In this document: positions 42,246 through 50,246 of the stretch, piece after piece
How the letters are laid out: every line of letters begins with the position of its first letter
How positions within the stretch are numbered: the stretch's first letter is position 1
Notes under the pieces: generated by a model
What the model saw: the letters and a program-made list of their open reading frames with translations, nothing else
Told to the model about the DNA's origin: nothing
Database searches by the model: none
Assembly (NCBI RefSeq): GCF_003002815.1
Contig: NZ_PVTF01000026.1
Coordinates: 33,881 to 97,880 of the forward strand
Reading direction: 5' to 3'
Source of the DNA: Umezawaea tangerina
GTDB taxonomy: Bacteria; Actinomycetota; Actinomycetes; Mycobacteriales; Pseudonocardiaceae
DNA length: 64,000 nucleotides
Translations under genes and position numbers: made by a program

Positions 42246-43075
42246 TCAAGACGGTTCTCGCCGTCGCACTGCTCCTGTGTTCGACTACCACTTCAGCGGT
42301 CGCGGAACCGTGGGGCAACGTCAACTGCGGACAACATCCGACTCCGGTGTGCGATCTGGCCGCGGGCACCGTTCCGACGAACGGCCAGCAGCCCGGTAGG
42401 CCCGCAGAACCGGTTGACTCGACTGGCGATGCTGCCGACGAGTACTCGGACTGCCGCTATAAACCGGTCGACCGCCCCAACCCGCCTGATCAACCCGAGG
42501 AGAGCGGAGGGTGGTTCATGGTGCTGTGCTCGCCCGATGGCAAAGACCCGCTGTCCCACGGTCCTGTGTGGATCGCCGAAGGCGGCACTCCACCCCCGCC
42601 TTCTCCGGAGCAAGTCGCACGAGTCGCGTACGAGAAGTTGCGCTTGCCCCAACTCGCGATCTTCTCAAGTCCCGTCGGTGACCAGTTGGTGAATCTGCCG
42701 ACCTGGCTGTGGTTGGCCAGCGGGTGGGAAGCGGTGAACGCCACCGCCGCGGTCCCCGGCGTTTCGGCCACGGCCACGGCGACGCCGACGGCGGCGGCTT
42801 GGTCTCTCGGTGACGGCACCACGGTGACCTGCGCCGTCGCCGGTACCCCCTACAGCGCGAGCACGGACCCGGCAGCTCCTTCCCCGGACTGCGGCCACAC
42901 CTACCGTCGATCCTCGGCAGATCAAGCGGGGCAAGCGTTTGCTGTGACTGCCACAGTCAGGTGGACGGTCACGTGGTCGGGCGCCGGTCAAAGCGGCACC
43001 TTTCCCGACCTGACGACCACGGGTACCGCGAGCTTCCGCGTCGCGGAGTCGCAGGCGCTCAATAACGGCGGCTGA
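42239..43075 (+). CDS. Secreted protein with PKD-like domain, Tad locus
   Basis: A 278-residue exported protein. Signal peptide MLIKTVLAVALLLCSTTTSA with likely cleavage before EPW. The mature part is Pro-rich with paired Cys, then a beta-rich domain WLWLASGWEAVNATAAVPG, AWSLGDGTTVTCAVAG and DCGHTYRRSS, which resembles the PKD domains of surface proteins. The gene overlaps the lipoprotein gene by 7 bases. This kind of protein is recurrent in actinobacterial Tad operons and may be a pilus-associated surface factor; that role is inferred. Confidence 0.8.
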   Translation: MLIKTVLAVALLLCSTTTSAVAEPWGNVNCGQHPTPVCDLAAGTVPTNGQQPGRPAEPVDSTGDAADEYSDCRYKPVDRPNPPDQPEESGGWFMVLCSPDGKDPLSHGPVWIAEGGTPPPPSPEQVARVAYEKLRLPQLAIFSSPVGDQLVNLPTWLWLASGWEAVNATAAVPGVSATATATPTAAAWSLGDGTTVTCAVAGTPYSASTDPAAPSPDCGHTYRRSSADQAGQAFAVTATVRWTVTWSGAGQSGTFPDLTTTGTASFRVAESQALNNGG

Positions 43076-43183
43076 CCCGCCCGAAGCGCTCACCAACCGT
43101 ATCCGCCCAAGCATCCATTTCATGGTCGCCGCCCACCGTCGGTGATGCGGCGTACTACTCCCATGCCTTCAGGAGGTATCGAC

Positions 43184-43900
43184 GTGACCACGCACCTCAC
43201 GACACGACCGCCCACTGGACGGCTTTCCGGCGCCGTCGACGGTCCGTGGAACGCGGGCGGGAAGAAACAGCGACCGCCGCGGTGGCGGGCGACAGGGCGA
43301 CGGCGCAGCCTTCCGTACCTGTTGCTGGGCATCCTGTTGGTCCTCGCCTGCGTCGGCGGGTTCGTGGTGATCTCGCTGCACTCCGGCGACCGCGTGCCGG
43401 TCCTTGCCCTGGCCCGTGCCGTCCAGGTCGGTCACGTGGTGACCCTGCAAGACCTCCGCCAGGTCGCCGTCGCAGTGGATCAGGGCGTGGCCGTGGTGGA
43501 CGCCGAGCAGACGTCCACTGTGGTCGGCAGGCCGATGGCGACGAGCTTGTCGGCCGGCACGCTGCTCACGCCGGATGCGGTTGGCAGCGCGGCGATCCCG
43601 CCAGGCGGGCAGGCGATCGCCGCTCTCGCGCTCAAGACCGGCCAGTTCCCGCCCGAGATCGGCGCCGGTGCACGCGTCTTCGTGGTGGCTGTGGCCGGCC
43701 CGACAAGCACCGCGACCAGCGCACCCGCCGACGGCGGGGGAGCGGTGTGGCCCGCGGTGGTCACCAGCGTGACCGCACCGGCCAGCGAACAGATCACCGT
43801 GGTGTCGGTGCAGCTGACCGAACCCGAGGCCCGCCAGGTCGCTGCGATTCCTGCCGGTCGGCTCTCGATCGTGCTGCTCCCCACGGCAGGAGGACGCTGA
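43184..43900 (+). CDS. SAF-domain pilus assembly protein (CpaB/RcpC-like)
   Basis: A 238-residue membrane-anchored protein. After a basic, Pro-rich cytosolic part comes one membrane helix (LPYLLLGILLVLACVGGFVV, about residues 44-63) and then a SAF domain with VPVLALARAVQVGHVVTLQD, GRPMATSLSAGTLLTPDAV, and a C-terminal beta region. CpaB/RcpC proteins take part in Tad pilus assembly on the outside of the membrane. The GTG start has AGGAGG seven bases before it. The stop overlaps the TadZ-like start by one base. Confidence 0.84.
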   Translation: MTTHLTTRPPTGRLSGAVDGPWNAGGKKQRPPRWRATGRRRSLPYLLLGILLVLACVGGFVVISLHSGDRVPVLALARAVQVGHVVTLQDLRQVAVAVDQGVAVVDAEQTSTVVGRPMATSLSAGTLLTPDAVGSAAIPPGGQAIAALALKTGQFPPEIGAGARVFVVAVAGPTSTATSAPADGGGAVWPAVVTSVTAPASEQITVVSVQLTEPEARQVAAIPAGRLSIVLLPTAGGR

Positions 43901-44808
43901 TGCTCATCTCGTTGCTGTCGGTGAAGGGCTCGCCCGGCGTGACCACCTTCGCGGTGGCGTTGACGGCCCGCTGGCCCGCACCCGCTCGACCGCTACTGGT
44001 CGAAGCCGATCCGTCAGGCGGCGACCTCGCTCTGCGGTTCGGCCTCTCCACCACTCCCAACCTGGTGAGCCTGGCCGCCGCAGCTCGCCGAGGTGGTGAC
44101 CCGGAGGTGATCTGGCTGCATACCCAGCAGTTGCCCGACGGTCTCGCGGTTATCACCGCTCCGCCCGACGCCAACCAAGCCTGCGCCGCCCTGTCCGCTC
44201 TCGCATCCGACAATGACGGCGGCGTCGGGATTCTGCGGGCGGCGGCGTACCAGCCCGGTGTGGTGGTGATCGCCGACTGCGGTCGCGTCGATCCAGACTC
44301 GCCAGCGCTACCGATCGTGTGTGCCTCGGACGCCCTCGTCCTGCTCACCCGTGCTCACGCCGACGACCTCGCACACCTGCCGCGCCGGATGCCCGCGATC
44401 GGCGCCTGGAGTGCGTATCCGGTGCTGCTGCTGGTTGGCGATGGCTACGCCGCGGCCGACGTCACCCGCGAACTCGGCGTGCCACCACTGGGCCGGGTGC
44501 CCGATGACCCCTACGGCGCCGCCGTCCTGGCCGGGCGACCGATCACACCGCGCCGCCGGCGCTACGACCCGACCCACTCGGCGCTGGGCAAGTACGCCCA
44601 CACGATCGCCACCGCACTCGCCCTGCGCCAACCACCAACTCAGCCCCTCTCCGACCCACCGGTCGGCGGCCCGACAGCACCACATGCGTCTGTACCTCGA
44701 CTGCCTTCTGCCAGCCAGCCCATTGCGGTCATGCCTTCTGGCTCTCACGTGATGTCGCGTCCCGGTTCGCGACCTAACGACCGCGGGGAAGGTGGACAAG
44801 CGTCATGA
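43900..44808 (+). CDS. TadZ/CpaE-like MinD-family ATPase
   Basis: A 302-residue P-loop protein of the MinD/ParA family, with a divergent phosphate-binding loop LSVKGSPGVTTFAVAL at residues 5-20, in which the second Lys of the deviant Walker A (KGGxGKT) is replaced by Val. LLVEADPSGGDLALRFG matches switch I/Walker A' and GVVVIADCGRVDPDS Walker B. TadZ places the pilus machinery in the cell. Loss of the catalytic Lys suggests weak or no ATP hydrolysis, as in some TadZ. ATGA overlap with the next gene. Confidence 0.84.
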   Translation: MLISLLSVKGSPGVTTFAVALTARWPAPARPLLVEADPSGGDLALRFGLSTTPNLVSLAAAARRGGDPEVIWLHTQQLPDGLAVITAPPDANQACAALSALASDNDGGVGILRAAAYQPGVVVIADCGRVDPDSPALPIVCASDALVLLTRAHADDLAHLPRRMPAIGAWSAYPVLLLVGDGYAAADVTRELGVPPLGRVPDDPYGAAVLAGRPITPRRRRYDPTHSALGKYAHTIATALALRQPPTQPLSDPPVGGPTAPHASVPRLPSASQPIAVMPSGSHVMSRPGSRPNDRGEGGQAS

Positions 44809-46166
44809 CCTACCCGACAGACACCTTCGAGGTCACGGACACCGCGACTACCCGGCTGCACCGGTACCTGCGTGACCGGATGAACGCCGAACTACCGCAA
44901 CGCGCGGCCGACCAGCAGGCCCGCACCGGAACGGCCGCCGGCCGCGAGGCACGTCATGAGCTGGTCCGCGAAATCCTCGACGAGGCGCTGCGGGCGCACA
45001 CCGAGAACGAACTGGCCGCGGGCCGGCAACTGCTGCCCCGCGAGGTCGAGCAGCGGGTCGTGGGCGAGGTCGTCAACGAGATGTTCGGGATGGCCGGGCT
45101 CCAGCCGCTGCTGGACGACCCGACCGTGGAGACGGTCAACGCCAACCGGTTCGACCGGGTGTTCGTCCAGTACGACGATGGCCGCCGTGCCCAGGTCGCG
45201 CCGATCGCGGGCTCCAACGAGGAGCTGACCGATCTGGTCAGGCTGCTCGCCGCCCGCGCCAGCAGCCAGGAGCGCCGGTTCGACCAGGGCTCCCCGGCGG
45301 TCAACCTCCAGCTCCCCGGCGGGGAACGCTTGTTCGCCGTGATGGGGTTGACCGCCGAGGGCGTGACGGCGCTGTCGGTCCGCCGCCACGGCTACCTCAC
45401 CGTCACCCTCCCGGAACTGCGCCGCCGCGGCACCCTGGACCCTGGCCTGGAGCAGTTCGTGCGCGCCCTGGTCAAAGCCCGCAAGAACGTGCTGATCACC
45501 GGCGGCACCGGCGCGGGCAAGACCACGATGCTGCGGGCGTTGGCCAGCGAGATGGACCCGCTGGAGCGCATCGTCACCATCGAGGACGCCTTCGAACTCG
45601 GACTGGACCACGACCCGGACATCCACGCCGACGTGACGGCCTTCCAGGCCCGCGAAGCCAACGTCGAAGGCGCCGGCGCGATCAGCCAGGCCGAACTCGT
45701 GCGGTGGGGCCTGCGGATGAGCCCGGACCGGGTGATCGTCGGGGAGATCCGCGGCCCCGAGGTCATCCCGATGTGCAACGCGATGTCGCAGGGCAACGAC
45801 GGCTCGATGGCCACCCTGCACGCCAGCAGTTCACGCATCGCGTTCACCCGGCTCGCGTCCTACGCCGCCCAGGGGGCCGAGCGGTTGCCGTTGGAGGCGA
45901 CGAACCTGTTGGTCGCCTCCGCTGTGCACTTCGTGGTGCACCTGGCCCGAGCCCAGGACCGCCGTACCCGTGTCGTGTCCTCGATCCGCGAGGTCGTGGG
46001 CGCCGACGGCCCGCAGGTGATCTCCAACGAGGTCTACCGTCCCGGCCCTGACCGCCGCGCCCGCCCCGTGGCCGGAGCACTGCGCGGCGACACCCTCGAC
46101 GACCTAGTCGATGTCGGCCTCGACCCCGGCGTGCTGGAGAACCCCGAGGGCTGGTGGACGCCATGA
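44805..46166 (+). CDS. tadA: Tad pilus secretion ATPase (TadA/CpaF)
   Basis: The hexameric motor ATPase of the Tad system, 453 residues. It has an N-terminal all-alpha part (VVNEMFGMAGLQPLLDDPTV), the N2 domain with LQLPGGERLFAVMG, Walker A in VLITGGTGAGKTTMLRALAS near residue 235, the Asp box TIEDAFELGL, Walker B VIVGEIRGPEVIPM and the His box GSMATLHASS. It energises pilin polymerisation through TadB and TadC, which follow with ATGA-type overlaps. Closely similar proteins in conjugative elements exist, but the company of TadB/C and pilin makes the Tad role clear. Confidence 0.94.
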   Translation: MTYPTDTFEVTDTATTRLHRYLRDRMNAELPQRAADQQARTGTAAGREARHELVREILDEALRAHTENELAAGRQLLPREVEQRVVGEVVNEMFGMAGLQPLLDDPTVETVNANRFDRVFVQYDDGRRAQVAPIAGSNEELTDLVRLLAARASSQERRFDQGSPAVNLQLPGGERLFAVMGLTAEGVTALSVRRHGYLTVTLPELRRRGTLDPGLEQFVRALVKARKNVLITGGTGAGKTTMLRALASEMDPLERIVTIEDAFELGLDHDPDIHADVTAFQAREANVEGAGAISQAELVRWGLRMSPDRVIVGEIRGPEVIPMCNAMSQGNDGSMATLHASSSRIAFTRLASYAAQGAERLPLEATNLLVASAVHFVVHLARAQDRRTRVVSSIREVVGADGPQVISNEVYRPGPDRRARPVAGALRGDTLDDLVDVGLDPGVLENPEGWWTP

Positions 46167-47080
46167 CCATCACCCCCGGCCCCACCACAGCCGCGGCCGC
46201 GCTGCTCGGCCTCGGCACCGGGCTTGGTCTGCTGCTGGTGGTGCTCGGCTGGCGAGGTACCGACCCGCGTCGTCCTAGCCGCACCACAACCCGCACCCCT
46301 GGGACGGCCGACCAGCACCTCAGCCTGCGCATCGCGCTCGCCGTGGCCGCCGCGGTACTGATCGGCCTGCTCACCGGCTGGGTCGTCGGCGCCGTCCTCG
46401 CCGGGCTCGCGGCTTGGGCTCTGCCCCGAGTGTTGGGCCGCGACCCCGAGCACACCCGCCGGGTCGCGAGGATCGAGGCCGTCGCCACTTGGACGGAGAT
46501 GCTGCGCGACACCCTCTCGGCCGCCGCCGGACTCGAACAGGCCATCCTCGCCACCGCGCCGCTGGCGCCCACGGCGATCCGCGGCGAGGTCGGCGAACTT
46601 GCCACCGGGATCGAGAACGGCGACCGCCTGGCACCCGCCCTGCGCCGCCTCGGTGAACGCCTAGACGACCCGGTCGGCGACCTGGTCATCGCCGCCCTGC
46701 TCCTGGCCGCCGAACAGCAGACCCGCCAGCTCGCCGAGCTGCTCGGCTCGCTGGCCGACGCCGCCCGCGGACAGGCCTCGATGCGGATGCGCGTGGAAGC
46801 CGGACGCACCCGCACCCGCACCTCGGTACGCGTCATCGTCGGCACCACCCTGACCTTCGCCGGAGCGGTGGTGCTGCTCAACCGCGCCTACATGGCCACC
46901 TACGACAGCGCCACCGGGCAGATCGTGCTGCTGGGCATCGGGGCGCTGTTCGCGGCCGGGTTCGCGTGGCTGAGCCGCATCGCCCGCGTGACCCGACCCG
47001 ACCGGTTCCTCTCCACCACCGCCGACCACGACCCGACGACCAGCCCGGCCCAGGTCGTCATGGCCGCGAGACAGGAGTGA
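46163..47080 (+). CDS. tadB: Tad pilus inner-membrane protein TadB
   Basis: A 305-residue polytopic protein with a T2SSF (GspF-like) domain. Two membrane segments open it (residues about 8-28 and 52-82), then a cytosolic helical domain with EMLRDTLSAAAGLEQAILAT and APALRRLGERLDDPVGDLV, and two C-terminal membrane segments (TLTFAGAVVLLNRAYM and VLLGIGALFAAGFAWLS). TadB and TadC form the platform on which the pilus grows. ATGA overlap with tadA. Confidence 0.89.
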   Translation: MTITPGPTTAAAALLGLGTGLGLLLVVLGWRGTDPRRPSRTTTRTPGTADQHLSLRIALAVAAAVLIGLLTGWVVGAVLAGLAAWALPRVLGRDPEHTRRVARIEAVATWTEMLRDTLSAAAGLEQAILATAPLAPTAIRGEVGELATGIENGDRLAPALRRLGERLDDPVGDLVIAALLLAAEQQTRQLAELLGSLADAARGQASMRMRVEAGRTRTRTSVRVIVGTTLTFAGAVVLLNRAYMATYDSATGQIVLLGIGALFAAGFAWLSRIARVTRPDRFLSTTADHDPTTSPAQVVMAARQE

Positions 47081-47085
47081 ACACC

Positions 47086-47979
47086 ATGATCACTTGCATC
47101 GGCCTGGGAGTCGGGTCCGGCATCGGCCTGTGGGCCTTGGCGGTCTACCTGTTCCCGCCACGACCAGCACTCGGCGCCGTCCTGGCCCACGCCACCGCCT
47201 CGCCCGCTCCGACACCGATTCTCACCACCGACGACACCGGCTGGGCCGCACGGCTGGGCCGCCCCGCCGTCGCCCCACTACGGGCGCTCGGGCTCCCCGG
47301 CCCGCGCCTGACCAAGGACCTGGCAGTCATCGGCCGCTCGACCTCGACCCACCTGGCCGAGAAAGCCGCCCTCGCCGTTGCCGGGCTGTTGCTGCCCATC
47401 CTCCTGACCATGGTCCTCGCCGTGGCTGGACTCGGGCCAGGCTGGGAGTTCCCGATCATCGCCGGGCTCATCCTGGCCGCCGCCGGGTTCATGCTGCCGG
47501 ACCTGCAAGCTCGTGCCGAAGCCGCGAAGTTGCGTGCCGGGTTCCGCCACGCCCTCTCGGCCTACCTGGACCTGGTGTGGATCACCCTGGCCGGGGGAGC
47601 CGGGGTCGACAGCGCCCTGGGCGACTCGGTGAACATCGGCCGCGGGTGGGCGTTCGAGCAGATCCGCCGAGCCCTGGACACGGCACGGCTGACCCGCACA
47701 ACCCCGTGGGCCACTCTGCGCCAGCTCGGCGAAGAACTGGACGTCACCGAGTTGGCCGAGCTCGCCGCCTCAGTCAGCCTGGCCGGCACCGAAGGCGCCA
47801 AAGTCCGCGCTTCCCTGGCTGCCAAGGCCGGAGCGTTGCGCACCCACCAGATCACCGGTGCCGAAGGCGATGCCCAGGCCGCGACCGAACGCATGTCACT
47901 GCCGGTGATGGCTCTATTCATCGGATTCCTTGCCTTCATCGCCTACCCCGCGCTGACACAGGTCCTCAATGGACTTTGA
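47086..47979 (+). CDS. tadC: Tad pilus inner-membrane protein TadC
   Basis: A 297-residue GspF-like membrane protein, the partner of TadB. It has an N-terminal membrane segment, a middle pair (ALAVAGLLLPILLTMVLAVA and FPIIAGLILAAAGFMLPDL), the T2SSF helical domain (FRHALSAYLDLVWITLAGGA) and a C-terminal hydrophobic segment (LPVMALFIGFLAFIAYPAL). The ATG with AGGAG eight bases upstream is chosen; a GTG nine bases earlier overlaps the tadB stop and is also possible. Confidence 0.88.
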   Translation: MITCIGLGVGSGIGLWALAVYLFPPRPALGAVLAHATASPAPTPILTTDDTGWAARLGRPAVAPLRALGLPGPRLTKDLAVIGRSTSTHLAEKAALAVAGLLLPILLTMVLAVAGLGPGWEFPIIAGLILAAAGFMLPDLQARAEAAKLRAGFRHALSAYLDLVWITLAGGAGVDSALGDSVNIGRGWAFEQIRRALDTARLTRTTPWATLRQLGEELDVTELAELAASVSLAGTEGAKVRASLAAKAGALRTHQITGAEGDAQAATERMSLPVMALFIGFLAFIAYPALTQVLNGL

Positions 47980-48029
47980 CACCCCACGCGGCCATCGACC
48001 GTACGTGAACGACAAGAGAGGACGAAATC

Positions 48030-48218
48030 ATGCGCACACAAGTGGAGGCATTGTGGACGGTGGTACGAGCACGCTGGGAGGAACTGCGCCGCGAGCCGGA
48101 GGCCGGGTACTCGACCGAAACCGTCCTGGTGACCGCGCTGCTCGTCGTCGCGGCGCTCGCGGTGATCGCGATCGTCATCGCCAAGGTCACCGAGAAGGCC
48201 AACGGCATCACCATGTAA
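48030..48218 (+). CDS. Flp-like major pilin candidate
   Basis: A 62-residue protein: a 26-residue basic leader region (WTVVRARWEELRREPEAG), then YSTETVLVTALLVVAALAVI, a hydrophobic helix, and a short tail. The Gly before YSTET is the likely prepilin-peptidase site; the Glu stands at +4 rather than the common +5. Size, position after tadC and the single helix fit the pilin subunit of a Tad pilus. The start has GAGAGGA at a good distance. Confidence 0.8.
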   Translation: MRTQVEALWTVVRARWEELRREPEAGYSTETVLVTALLVVAALAVIAIVIAKVTEKANGITM

Positions 48219-48673
48219 CCCCGTCGGGGCACAAGCAAAGCACGAGCCCGGCAAAGCCTGGCCGCGGCTGGCGACGAGTCCGCCGAGCGCTGCACGGTGA
48301 TCGTGGCTCGGTCAGCGCGGAACTGGTCATCGCGACACCACTGCTCCTGCTGATGGTGCTGGCCCTCGTGCAATTCGCATTATGGAGCCACGCCACCCAC
48401 ATCGCCCAAGCCGCCGCCTCACAAGGACTCGCCACCGCACGAGCCCAGAACGGGACTACCGCGGCCGGTACGTCCACCGCACAGCAGCTACTGGATCAGC
48501 TCGCGAGCGGTCCGCTCACCGGCTCCGTTGTCGCCTCGGAACGGACAGCGGACTCGGCGTCGGTACGGGTCAGCGGGACCGCGACGTCGGTGCTGCCGTT
48601 CCTGAGCCTGCCTGTACACGCCGAGGCCGCCGGTCCCGTCGAACGCTTCGTTCCCGACCTGGAAGGTGGGTGA
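48218..48673 (+). CDS. TadE-like pseudopilin (start codon unresolved)
   Basis: The frame after the pilin stop encodes about 150 residues: a basic [18 protein letters not shown] region, then [20 protein letters not shown] as the pseudopilin helix (Glu after a Gly/Ser stretch) and a soluble domain ending [20 protein letters not shown]. This is a normal TadE. However no ATG, GTG or TTG occurs in this frame between the pilin stop and the helix. Options are a CTG at 48290, a GTG inside the pilin gene (48051, with GTGGAGG before it), or an indel. The given start only marks the open frame. Confidence 0.75.
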   Translation, partial: TPSGHKQSTSPAKPGRGWRRVRRALHGDRGSVSAELVIATPLLLLMVLALVQFALWSHATHIAQAAASQGLATARAQNGTTAAGTSTAQQLLDQLASGPLTGSVVASERTADSASVRVSGTATSVLPFLSLPVHAEAAGPVERFVPDLEGG

Positions 48674-49197
48674 CCACGATGACCGCGCAGACGACCCGCA
48701 CACCGGGCGCACCGCCGGAACGGCGGCATGGCCATACACGCCCCGACCGGCGGGGCTGGGCAGCGTGGTGGCGCGCCGACGACGGCTCGGTAGCCGCCGA
48801 AATCACCATCGCCGCCCCGTTCCTGGTCATGTTCCTGGTGTTCATCGGGGTGGTCGTCCACCGAGGGGTGGACGCGCGGATCCGCATCGACGACGCCGCC
48901 CACCAGGCCGCCCGCGCCGCCAGCGTCGAACGCGCCCCCGCCACCGCGTCCACCGCTGCCCAGTCCACCGCGGCGGACGCGTTGTCCTCGGCGGGAGTGA
49001 TGTGCACGTCCCTGTCCGTGAGCACCGCGACCGGTGACCTGCGCCCCGGTGGCACGGTCAGCGTGACCGTGGCCTGCACTGTCGACTCCGGCGACGCCCT
49101 GGTCCTCGGCGTGCCCGGAAGCAAGACCCTGTCGGCCACCTCGATCGAGCCTGTGGATCTCTGGCGTTCGACCCCGAACACCTGGAGCCGGCCGTGA
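48670..49197 (+). CDS. TadE/TadF-like pseudopilin
   Basis: A 175-residue pseudopilin. Its cytosolic N terminus is Arg-rich ([20 protein letters not shown]), followed by [20 protein letters not shown], i.e. Gly-Ser then a Glu-containing hydrophobic helix as in TadE/F, and a soluble domain with two Cys ([17 protein letters not shown]) that could form a disulphide. The GTG start overlaps the preceding stop as GTGA. It is probably processed by the prepilin peptidase and works in pilus initiation. Confidence 0.82.
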   Translation: MTTMTAQTTRTPGAPPERRHGHTRPDRRGWAAWWRADDGSVAAEITIAAPFLVMFLVFIGVVVHRGVDARIRIDDAAHQAARAASVERAPATASTAAQSTAADALSSAGVMCTSLSVSTATGDLRPGGTVSVTVACTVDSGDALVLGVPGSKTLSATSIEPVDLWRSTPNTWSRP

Positions 49198-49673
49198 ACA
49201 GGCGAGCCCGCCACACCCGGCGCAGCCGGTGGTCGACATGGTGGCGCACGCGCCTGCTCTGGTGGCGCGCCGACGACGGCCGGGCTACGGCGTTCGTCGT
49301 CGTGCTCACCGTCGGCATCCTGGCTTTGGCCGGGCTCACCCTCGACGGCGGCCTCACGCTAGCCGCAAAAGTGCGGGCCAACGGCCAGGCCGAGGCCGCT
49401 GCCCGCGCCGGAGCCCAGGCCATCGACCTCACCACCTACCGAGGCGACGGCACTCTCCGGCTCGTACCCGCCCAAGCGGCCGCCAACGCCCAGGCGCACT
49501 TGGCCGCCGAGGGCGCCACCGGCACGGTGACCATCTCCGGCGACACCGTCACGGTCACCGTGACCGCCTCGCAAACCACTCAACTGCTCGGACTGATCGG
49601 CATCGGCTCGCTCCAAGTGCACGGCCAAGGCAGCGCACACCCGCAGCGCGGGGTGACCGCGATCGACCCATGA
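49194..49673 (+). CDS. TadG-like pilus assembly protein (pilus/helicase-secretion neighbourhood)
   Basis: A 159-residue protein with a single N-terminal membrane segment ([20 protein letters not shown], about residues 33-52) following [12 protein letters not shown], and an extracytoplasmic domain with repeated Ala-rich helices ([20 protein letters not shown]) and a beta part ([20 protein letters not shown]). This is the short TadG-like type ('pilus assembly protein' with a Flp-like N terminus) of actinobacteria; it lacks the vWA domain of long TadG. GTGA and ATGA overlaps tie it to both neighbours. Confidence 0.78.
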   Translation: MNRRARHTRRSRWSTWWRTRLLWWRADDGRATAFVVVLTVGILALAGLTLDGGLTLAAKVRANGQAEAAARAGAQAIDLTTYRGDGTLRLVPAQAAANAQAHLAAEGATGTVTISGDTVTVTVTASQTTQLLGLIGIGSLQVHGQGSAHPQRGVTAIDP

Positions 49674-50122
49674 CAACACAGCAGTTCACCGCTCGCAGAA
49701 GGGAAAGCAGCATGGCAACGCCCGAGGAGATCCGCCAACGCGTTCAGGAGATCGACATTGCCCGCAGCGCCCGCAGGGCAGCTGCCGCGCAGCAGGTCGG
49801 AGAACTCGCGGGGCACCGGGCCTCGATCGTCGCCCAGCTCGCCGTGGTGGAGCGCGAGCTCGGCGAGGTGGTGGCCGATGCCCAGGACGTCATCGACGTT
49901 GACGAGTTGGCGGCGTTCACCGACCTCAAGCCATCCGACCTCACCGGATGGCTTGAAGGCCGCAAAGCCACCCGCGGCAGGCGAAAGAAGACCACGACAG
50001 CGTCCATGACCGAGGGGACACGCGCGGTTCCTCGGGACCGAGGACTCAGACCTCTGAGCGGATGCCCGACTCGCCTGGGGGTCTGGCCGCCGCCTGTGCA
50101 GGCGTCTCGGAGCGGCTTGTAG
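49670..50122 (+). CDS. Hypothetical coiled-coil protein in the Tad operon
   Basis: A protein of 150 residues (or 136 from the ATG at 49712, which has AGGGAAAGCAGC upstream). It has no membrane segment. Residues 20-80 are heptad-like (QVGELAGHRASIVAQLAVVE), followed by VDELAAFTDLKPSDLTGWLE, which could be a small helix-turn-helix, and a basic tail. Not recognised as a family. It overlaps the TadG-like stop as ATGA, so it belongs to the operon. Confidence 0.62.
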   Translation: MTTQQFTARRRESSMATPEEIRQRVQEIDIARSARRAAAAQQVGELAGHRASIVAQLAVVERELGEVVADAQDVIDVDELAAFTDLKPSDLTGWLEGRKATRGRRKKTTTASMTEGTRAVPRDRGLRPLSGCPTRLGVWPPPVQASRSGL

Positions 50123-50179
50123 CCAAGGCGAGTTAACCGCACGCGCGCCTCCCATGCGGGATTCGCCAACGCCGCTGAC

Positions 50180-50205
50180 CCGCCGCCGTCACGTGACGGC
50201 GGCGG
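50180..50205. promoter_or_regulatory. 26-bp perfect palindrome before the LysM-BTAD gene
   Basis: CCGCCGCCGTCAC directly followed by its reverse complement, without spacer. It is 41 bases before the start codon of the LysM-BTAD gene and 57 after the previous stop. As RNA it would make a strong hairpin, as DNA a dimer-binding site. It could be a terminator/attenuator inside the operon or an operator. Confidence 0.55.
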
Positions 50206-50246
50206 TGAGCGAACAAGTCCAGTTCTGCTGAGGAAACGAGCACCTC

